Assembly (NCBI RefSeq): GCF_000058485.1
Contig: NC_008278.1
Location: 7,000,962-7,064,961 of the forward strand
DNA from: Frankia alni ACN14a
GTDB lineage: Bacteria; Actinomycetota; Actinomycetes; Frankiales; Frankiaceae
Reading direction: 5' to 3'
Length of the DNA stretch: 64,000 nucleotides
The stretch's first letter is position 1, and the number at the start of each line of letters is the position of its first letter. Under the pieces are notes generated by a model. It did no database searches. It worked only from the letters and a program-made list of their open reading frames with translations, and had not been told where the DNA came from. The position numbers and the translations under genes were made by a program. This document shows, piece by piece, positions 59,499 through 64,000 of this stretch.

Positions 59499-59691
59499 CA
59501 CCCTGCCGGCCCAGGGTCGACACGAGCTCGACGCGTTCCTGCATCGACTGGCCGACGATCCGCAGCGGTGCGGGACCTACGACAAGCGCACCGAGCTGTG
59601 GCGGGCGGTCTTCGGGTACGGGCTGCTGACGTACAGCATCGAAGACCGCTGGATCACCGTCACCGTCCTGCGGGTGACCTGGGCGGGTTGA
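59449..59691 (+). CDS. RelE/ParE-like toxin with non-standard (ATC) start
   Basis: 80 codons ending TGA 59691: IRWVTFAEQQRDTLPAQGRH near the head, TYDKRTELWRAVFGYGLLTY and WITVTVLRVTWAG at the end, which has the helix-helix-beta order of RelE/ParE toxins. No ATG, GTG or TTG exists in frame after the TGA at 59395. However, GGAGG at 59438-59442 lies six bases before ATC 59449, an ideal distance, so ATC (or a changed GTG) may be the start. The first codons overlap the DUF6247 gene end. Could also be a decayed gene or read by frameshift from the antitoxin. Confidence 0.6.
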   Translation: MPRHTIRWVTFAEQQRDTLPAQGRHELDAFLHRLADDPQRCGTYDKRTELWRAVFGYGLLTYSIEDRWITVTVLRVTWAG

Positions 59692-59763
59692 CTCCCCAGG
59701 GTTGCACGGTGGGGCTCTCGGGTTCATCGGCATCCTGGGGCGACGCAGTACGGAGGTGTGACC

Positions 59764-60129
59764 TTGAGCTCCGAGGCGGACGCGCGAGCCCGGCTGCTGG
59801 CCGAGCGGGCCGACGCCACCGCCCGCGTCGCCGCACTGCACCGGGAGCTCGACCGCATCCTCGACGACACCGCCGACCGGGACGCCGACGACGAGCACGA
59901 CATCGAGGGCGCCTCGATGCCGTTCGAGCGCGAACAGGTGCGTGCCACGCTTCGACAGGCGACCGACCACCTGGCGGAGGTCGACGCCGCGCTCGGCCGG
60001 CTGGCCGCCGGAACCTACGGCGTCTGCGAGACCTGCGGGAGGCCCGTCGGCGAGCAGCGTCTGGCCGCCCGCCCCTCGGCCCGCACCTGCGTCCCCTGCG
60101 CCAGCCGTCGGCCGCCGTCCCGCGGCTAG
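59764..60129 (+). CDS. TraR/DksA-type C4 zinc finger protein
   Basis: 121 residues. The helical coiled arm (residues 1-75, ADARARLLAERADATARV) is followed by a C4 zinc finger, CETCG and CVPC, separated by PVGEQRLAARPSARTCV. The coiled-coil tip region contains DIEGASMPFERE in place of the usual DPAD-type acidic tip. DksA-type proteins bind RNA polymerase and modify rRNA and stress transcription; many actinobacterial ones have unproven roles. TTG 59764 has GGAGG seven bases upstream, whereas GTG 59758 is only one base away from it. Confidence 0.88.
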   Translation: MSSEADARARLLAERADATARVAALHRELDRILDDTADRDADDEHDIEGASMPFEREQVRATLRQATDHLAEVDAALGRLAAGTYGVCETCGRPVGEQRLAARPSARTCVPCASRRPPSRG

Positions 60130-60140
60130 GTCGACCGCAG

Positions 60141-60208
60141 TCAGGGGGTGGGCACGGTCAGGGGGTGGGCACGGTCAGGGGGTGGGCACGGTCAGGGGGT
60201 GGGCACGG
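60141..60208. repeat. 17-bp tandem array at the end of the SpoIIE gene
   Basis: Unit tcagggggtgggcacgg at 60141, 60158, 60175 and 60192. The last copy contains the TGA stop (TCA on the plus strand) of the minus-strand phosphatase gene, so the stop-carrying end is multiplied beyond the gene, towards the DksA-type gene. Confidence 0.93.
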
Positions 60209-60977
60209 TCGCGGCGGAGGGCTCGGGCCGCCGGGTCAGGACGGCCACGGTGCGGTCGTCGCGAGCCGCGGCGTGGGTGTGGGCGGTGACCCGCGCGAAG
60301 ATGCGGTCGATGAGCTGGTCGGGCGGGGTGTCGGAAGGCTCGCCGCCGCCGGCCGCACCGATACGGTCCGTGCCGAACTGCTCGCCGGCGGCGTCGCGGG
60401 CCTCGCTGAGGCCGTCGGTGTAGACGACGAGGCGGTCGCCAGGGGCCATCCGCAGGGACCGGGACGTCCAGATCGAGGTGCCCGCGAACAGGTCCGACAG
60501 GATCGGGCCGGTCGGTCCCAGCGGCAGGCTGGCCGGGTCGGCGCTTCGAGTCAGGTGCACGGCGGGCGGATGGCCGGCGTTGACGTAGACCACGCGGCCC
60601 GTGGCCGGGTCGGCCACCGCGACGAAGGCCGTGGCGAACATCTCCCCGAGGTCGCCCAGCCCGGCGACCTCGTCGACCGTCGCGCTGACGGCGGCGTCGG
60701 GCTCCTTCCCGGCCAGCAGACGCCGGCGCAGCATCGCCCGCACCCGGCCCGCGAAGGCCGCCGCCCGCGAGCCGTGCCCGGCCGCGTCGCCGACGCAGAT
60801 CGCGAGCCGGCCGTCGTCGAGGGCGAACACGTCCACCCAGTCCCCGCTGACGCCGGGCGTGACCGCGTGTAGCCGCCAGTAGGCCCCCATGCCACAGGCG
60901 CACGACCCCCCGGTGGGGGACGATGCGGACTCGGCATCGGAAGCCGGGCGGGGTTGCGGCATCGGGACGTCACGCAC
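60192..60977 (-). CDS. SpoIIE/PP2C-type phosphatase
   Basis: 261 residues, one SpoIIE domain without sensory part. Motifs: DWVDVFALDDGRLAICVGDA, AGHGSRAAAFAG, NAGHPPAVHL, VVYTDGLSEARD and DDRTVAVLT. Dephosphorylates a partner, typically an anti-sigma-factor antagonist. GTG 60977 is favoured by GGGAGG seven bases upstream. The carboxy end PEPSAATVPTP is encoded by the start of the 17-bp array. It follows the SsgA-like gene (69 bases between) on the same strand, consistent with a development-linked unit. Confidence 0.9.
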   Translation of the reverse strand: MRDVPMPQPRPASDAESASSPTGGSCACGMGAYWRLHAVTPGVSGDWVDVFALDDGRLAICVGDAAGHGSRAAAFAGRVRAMLRRRLLAGKEPDAAVSATVDEVAGLGDLGEMFATAFVAVADPATGRVVYVNAGHPPAVHLTRSADPASLPLGPTGPILSDLFAGTSIWTSRSLRMAPGDRLVVYTDGLSEARDAAGEQFGTDRIGAAGGGEPSDTPPDQLIDRIFARVTAHTHAAARDDRTVAVLTRRPEPSAATVPTP

Positions 60978-61045
60978 GGCCGGCCTCCCGGTTCATCCCG
61001 CTGGAACATTCGCGGATCCCCCAGGGTGCCCTGCCCGGCCGGTGC

Positions 61046-61588
61046 CTACCAGGGACCTTCGGCGGGTACCCGGGGGTCTCCCGCCCCGTCCGTCCTGCTG
61101 GGCCGGCGTCCGACGCCCCACCCGGACGGCCAGGCGACACCACCTTCGGGCCCGGCCGGGCGGCCCGGCATGAAGCGGAACTCGCCGGCCCAGTCGATCG
61201 TCGCGGCCTCCGCGTCGGCCGACACCATGGCGTACGTGCGCCACAGGAACGCCGCCACCTCCCGCGCGGGCAGCTCCAACTCGGCGGTGCCGGACGTACC
61301 GCACAGGCACAGCGCGAGCGCGGGCTGCCCGCGCAGCACGATGGGGCGGACCCGTACATCGCCCAGACCGACGGGTCGACGTGCCCCGTCGGCGAGGAGC
61401 CGACGGGCGAAGCGCCAGACGACGGGACCCGTCCCGATCACGCCGCCAAGGGTCAGGGTCACGGCGATCGGATCAGCCGGGTCGTAGCCGAAGACGGCGC
61501 GGACGGCCCGCGGCGGTCGGCCCTCCCGCATCAGCCGTGCGGTCATCCCGCGGCCCAGACTGCGGCGGCGCACCGATCTACCGAGCAT
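61046..61588 (-). CDS. SsgA-like sporulation/cell division regulator
   Basis: 180 residues. The family hallmarks are visible: FGYDPADPIAVTLTL, WRFARRLLADGARRPVGLGD, VRVRPIV, ALCLCGTSGTAELELPAREV and VAAFLWRTYAMVS. SsgA-like proteins are restricted to morphologically complex actinomycetes and steer septum site selection and spore wall formation. The C-terminal ~35 residues after the core are Gly/Pro/Arg-rich and not family-like. ATG 61588 has GGAGGAGG five bases upstream. It lies before the SpoIIE-type phosphatase gene on the same strand. Confidence 0.9.
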   Translation of the reverse strand: MLGRSVRRRSLGRGMTARLMREGRPPRAVRAVFGYDPADPIAVTLTLGGVIGTGPVVWRFARRLLADGARRPVGLGDVRVRPIVLRGQPALALCLCGTSGTAELELPAREVAAFLWRTYAMVSADAEAATIDWAGEFRFMPGRPAGPEGGVAWPSGWGVGRRPSRTDGAGDPRVPAEGPW

Positions 61589-62089
61589 GAGGTCCTCCTC
61601 CGGAGTCGGTCAGGATCGTAGGACAGCAGCCCCGCGGGTCGACGCCGCCGGGCGGCCGGTCCCACAGCGACACCACGACGCAGATGCACCATCGCAACGC
61701 CGACCGACCGCCCACCGGCCCGTGGGTCACGACCCCTCAGCCGCATGCGCGACGCGTGCTCGACGATGCGCCCGGCCGGCCCGAGTTGCACCCGCCTGGC
61801 ACCGCCGCAACGGCCGGCCACTGGCACCTCGGGGCCAGTCGGCCGCACTCGACCGGTGCCGCATCACCCCGGCCGCGCCCGGCCCGCGCAGCGGCCGCCG
61901 ACGGCACCGACCTGGCGTCGGAGACGATCCGTGGCCTGTGTCCCGGTTGGCGAACCTCGGCCGGGCATGCGGTTTGAGTATCCGTTCAGGTGGTATGAGC
62001 ACTCCTGCCACGGAAGGGTGGACGCCAATCCATCGGGTCCCGGAATCACGAGGCCTGTGCGCCGCGGAACAGGCGGGTGGGAGGGCGAT
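61589..62089. other. Divergent intergenic region with leader ORF
   Basis: 501 bases between SsgA-like (minus) and CYTH (plus) genes. Its right end holds a 32-codon leader ORF (61995-62093). The stretch 61960-62000 is lower in GC and is the probable promoter of the plus-strand unit. Nothing else is recognisable. Confidence 0.5.
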
Positions 62090-62093
62090 GTGA
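61995..62093 (+). CDS. Possible 32-residue leader peptide
   Basis: ATG 61995, with an AGGTGG just upstream, opens a 32-codon frame, MSTPATEGWTPIHRVPESRG..., ending at TGA 62091-62093. The stop overlaps the GTG start of the CYTH gene (GTGA), so translation could be coupled. It shows no known attenuator motif. Treated as a candidate because of position and the exact overlap only. Confidence 0.35.
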   Translation: MSTPATEGWTPIHRVPESRGLCAAEQAGGRAM

Positions 62094-62929
62094 CGGCTGC
62101 TGCGGCAGATGGTTCCTCCGTGCTGCGCGCGGCGCAGAAGTTCTGGCAGTTACCCGACGACGACCTGCACGCCCTGGTGAAACTCACCCGCCAGGTGGAT
62201 CGGGTGGAACTCAAGTTCCTCGTGCCCTCCTCCGCACACCGGCGGGCGATCGAGATGTTCGGGATCTCCGGGACGAGGGCCCGGCGGCAACGGGTCTACT
62301 ACCTCGACACCCCGGACCGGCTGCTGCATCGGCGTGGTGTGGTCGTCCGCGTGCGTAGTACGAGCGGCAGACCGGACGACTCCGTGGTCAAACTCCGGCC
62401 CGTCGTTCCGGCGAAGGTCGCCCCGCGGCTGCGGCGGTCGAAGCAGTTCGTCGTCGAGGTCGACGCGATGCCCGGCGCCTACGTCTGCTCCGCCGCCCTG
62501 CGCACCCGGCTCGGCCCCGACGACGTGCGGCGCGCGATGACCCGCCGCGGCTCGCTGCACGACCTGTTCTCGAAGCAGCAGGCACGGCTGCTCGCCGCCC
62601 ACCTGCCCGAGGCCGGCCACATCGACGAGCTGACCGTCCTCGGGCCGATCGAGGCCTCTCGGCACCGGTTGCGCCCCGAGGGTTTCGACCGCCTGCTCCA
62701 GGCCGAACGGTGGACGTTTCCGGACGGCTCCCGCCTGCTCGAGCTGTCGACCCGCGCCACCCCGCAGGCGGCCACGCGGACCGCCGCCCGCCTGTCCGCC
62801 GTCCTGCGCCGCCACGGCCTCGACCTGACCGGGCCGCAACAGACCAAGACACGCACCACGCTCGACTTCTTCAGCGCGGCGCCGGGGGCGCACCGCGCAG
62901 GGAGGACCGGCCCTCGTCCCACGCGGTGA
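62090..62929 (+). CDS. CYTH-domain protein (adenylate cyclase/thiamine-triphosphatase superfamily)
   Basis: 279 residues. The tunnel-fold motif begins RVELKFLVPSSAHRR; later strands YYLDTPDRLLHRRGVVVRVR and SVVKLRPVV are typical CYTH signatures, with the conserved EVDAMPGAYVCSAAL phrase seen in an actinobacterial subgroup often labelled adenylate cyclase. The first Glu of the usual ExExK is Arg, so catalytic status is uncertain. It may act on triphosphate substrates. GTG 62090 follows GGGAGGG by three to four bases. It overlaps the end of the convergent diiron-type gene by 59 bases. Confidence 0.82.
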   Translation: MTAAAADGSSVLRAAQKFWQLPDDDLHALVKLTRQVDRVELKFLVPSSAHRRAIEMFGISGTRARRQRVYYLDTPDRLLHRRGVVVRVRSTSGRPDDSVVKLRPVVPAKVAPRLRRSKQFVVEVDAMPGAYVCSAALRTRLGPDDVRRAMTRRGSLHDLFSKQQARLLAAHLPEAGHIDELTVLGPIEASRHRLRPEGFDRLLQAERWTFPDGSRLLELSTRATPQAATRTAARLSAVLRRHGLDLTGPQQTKTRTTLDFFSAAPGAHRAGRTGPRPTR

Positions 62930-63980
62930 GGATCGCCTCCGCGCAGCGGCCCTCGACCACCGTGGTCGCCCGGGCGCCGAAGACGACGTCGACGGCCAGG
63001 GCCGGGTCCTGGGCGACGAGGGCCGCGGCGAGGTCGCGGGCGGCGACCGTCTGGTGATGGGCGTCGGCGACGACGTGGACCTCGAAGAAGTGACGGGCCC
63101 CGGCGGCCAGGCCGAGGCGGCGCAGCGCCGCCGCGTAGGCGCCCATCGGCTCCACCGACGTCATCTCGAACAGCGCCAGGTGGCCGACGAGCGCGCCGCG
63201 CAGCCGCCGATGCAGGCCGAACAGCGACGGCACGTTGACGGTCGCGAACGCGGGCCCGGGCAACCGGTTCAGGTAGGCGCCGGGACGGGCGTCGAGGTCC
63301 AGGGCGCGCATGGTCACGGCGAACAGGTTCTGGTGCATGTCCCGTTCGACGCCGTGGCCGTACTCGTCGGCCTGGATCTCCACCAGCGCCGCCTTCGGCG
63401 CGCCGGTCAGGCGCGGGATCGCCCAGGTGTGCGGGTCCGCCTCGATGAGCTGGAGCAGCGAACGGTGCATCGCGTACTCGCGGAACTCCTCGAGCGTGCC
63501 GGTGGTGGCCAGCCGCCGCGACAGGGAACGCCCACCGGCCCGGGCGATCACCTCCCGCAGCGCGGCCGCGACGTCCCCGGCCGCCCCGTCGTCCCCGGCC
63601 ACTCCCTCGTGCCCGGCCACTCCGTCGTGCCCGGCCGCCCCGTCGTCCCCGGCCGCTCCGTCGTCCCCGGCCGCGGCGGCGTCTGCCTCGGCGCGCAGGC
63701 GGGCGAGCAGGTCCATCTCCAGCCGGCGGCGCACGGCGAGCAGCGACGGCTCCCACTCCCAGTCGTCGTCGACCTCGGCGAAGCCGCGGTAGTGCAGGCC
63801 GTAGAGGCAGTAGAGGGACAGCGGGCCGTCCTCGCCGTAGAGCACGTCGTCGTCCGCGCCCGGCGCCGGCCCGAGCCCGGCTGCGCCGGGCGCCCGGCGC
63901 AGCCGGTCGAGCAGGAACTCGGACAGCGCGCCCCTGGGCTCGGGCAGGCGCGGCTGCGCGAGCTCGGCGGGCGTCAGCAC
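62871..63980 (-). CDS. Heme-oxygenase-like diiron (iron-containing redox enzyme family) protein
   Basis: 369 residues if GTG 63980 is the start; GGAG lies nine bases upstream, but the frame is open to the window edge. Helical; metal-ligand candidates are in ALVEIQADEYGHG, LALFEMTSVEPMG and the EVHVVADAHH segment, where H-x3-D-x2-H fits the heme-oxygenase-like diiron oxidase motif. Such enzymes perform oxygen-dependent chemistry in small-molecule pathways. A (GDDGAA)n run from an 18-bp array lies near residues 105-135. It converges on and overlaps the CYTH gene. Substrate unknown. Confidence 0.82.
   Translation of the reverse strand: MLTPAELAQPRLPEPRGALSEFLLDRLRRAPGAAGLGPAPGADDDVLYGEDGPLSLYCLYGLHYRGFAEVDDDWEWEPSLLAVRRRLEMDLLARLRAEADAAAAGDDGAAGDDGAAGHDGVAGHEGVAGDDGAAGDVAAALREVIARAGGRSLSRRLATTGTLEEFREYAMHRSLLQLIEADPHTWAIPRLTGAPKAALVEIQADEYGHGVERDMHQNLFAVTMRALDLDARPGAYLNRLPGPAFATVNVPSLFGLHRRLRGALVGHLALFEMTSVEPMGAYAAALRRLGLAAGARHFFEVHVVADAHHQTVAARDLAAALVAQDPALAVDVVFGARATTVVEGRCAEAILTAWDEGRSSLRGAPPAPR
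63573..63674. repeat. 18-bp tandem array inside diiron-protein gene
   Basis: About five to six variants of gtccccggccgccccgtc (minus-strand coding GDDGAA, GHDGVA, GHEGVA units). In-frame, in a surface loop between the first and second helical parts. Confidence 0.9.
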
Positions 63981-64000
63981 GGCGCCGTACTCCGCCCCCG

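Overview
The window is very GC-rich DNA with dense, high-GC genes, many GTG and TTG starts, stop/start overlaps of the GTGA or ATGA type, an SsgA-like sporulation/division protein, a serine/threonine kinase with an extracellular tail, a CIRCE-controlled groEL and molbindin, HesA-like and type III PKS genes. This points to a filamentous, sporulating actinomycete. The overall gene style resembles Frankia, but that genus call is inference from gene content only.

Layout. 1-154: edge of an unknown small gene. 540-6513 (minus): MoxR ATPase, DUF58 protein and a membrane transglutaminase-fold protein that has lost its catalytic triad. 7311-8915: secreted repeat/proline-rich protein. 8977-15913: ThiF/HesA-like enzyme, TetR regulator, zinc alcohol dehydrogenase, SRPBCC membrane protein, UBP zinc finger, di-TOBE molbindin, atypical SDR and HdeD-like membrane protein. 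16272-18556: ferredoxin-type reductase and membrane fatty acid desaturase. 18629-25284: a multi-HAMP hybrid histidine kinase divergent from an ANTAR/PAS/SpoIIE phosphatase. 25761-30111: UbiA prenyltransferase, methyltransferase, acyl-CoA dehydrogenase and type III polyketide synthase, the last three translationally coupled; a compact natural-product cluster. 30369-33286: two secreted proteins. 33480-34247: DinB/maleylpyruvate isomerase-type protein, followed by a methyltransferase relic. 34959-42434: a MacAB-like exporter with two HlyD-type adaptors and a DUF5666 lipoprotein. 42561-47699: lipoprotein, Ser/Thr kinase with HTH partner, a low-GC secreted orphan and an SDR. 48729-53045: kinase-like protein, membrane zinc-ribbon protein, von Willebrand A protein and PP2C phosphatase, which match the TerY-P type phospho-signalling module. 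53195-54965: CIRCE and groEL. 55205-55277: tRNA-Thr(TGT). 55637-64000: lipoprotein, unknown protein, EAL/DICT protein, a DUF6247/toxin-like pair, DksA-type zinc finger, SpoIIE phosphatase with SsgA-like protein, CYTH protein and a heme-oxygenase-like diiron protein at the right edge.

Themes. Signalling dominates: one hybrid kinase, two kinase-fold proteins, three PP2C-type phosphatases and one c-di-GMP phosphodiesterase. Short tandem arrays with 15-18 bp units, each locus with its own unit, occur in at least a dozen places, both inside genes and just past stop codons; they are the most unusual large-scale property of the window. Several strong GC-rich hairpins separate transcription units. 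I saw no insertion sequence, CRISPR array, rRNA or replication origin.
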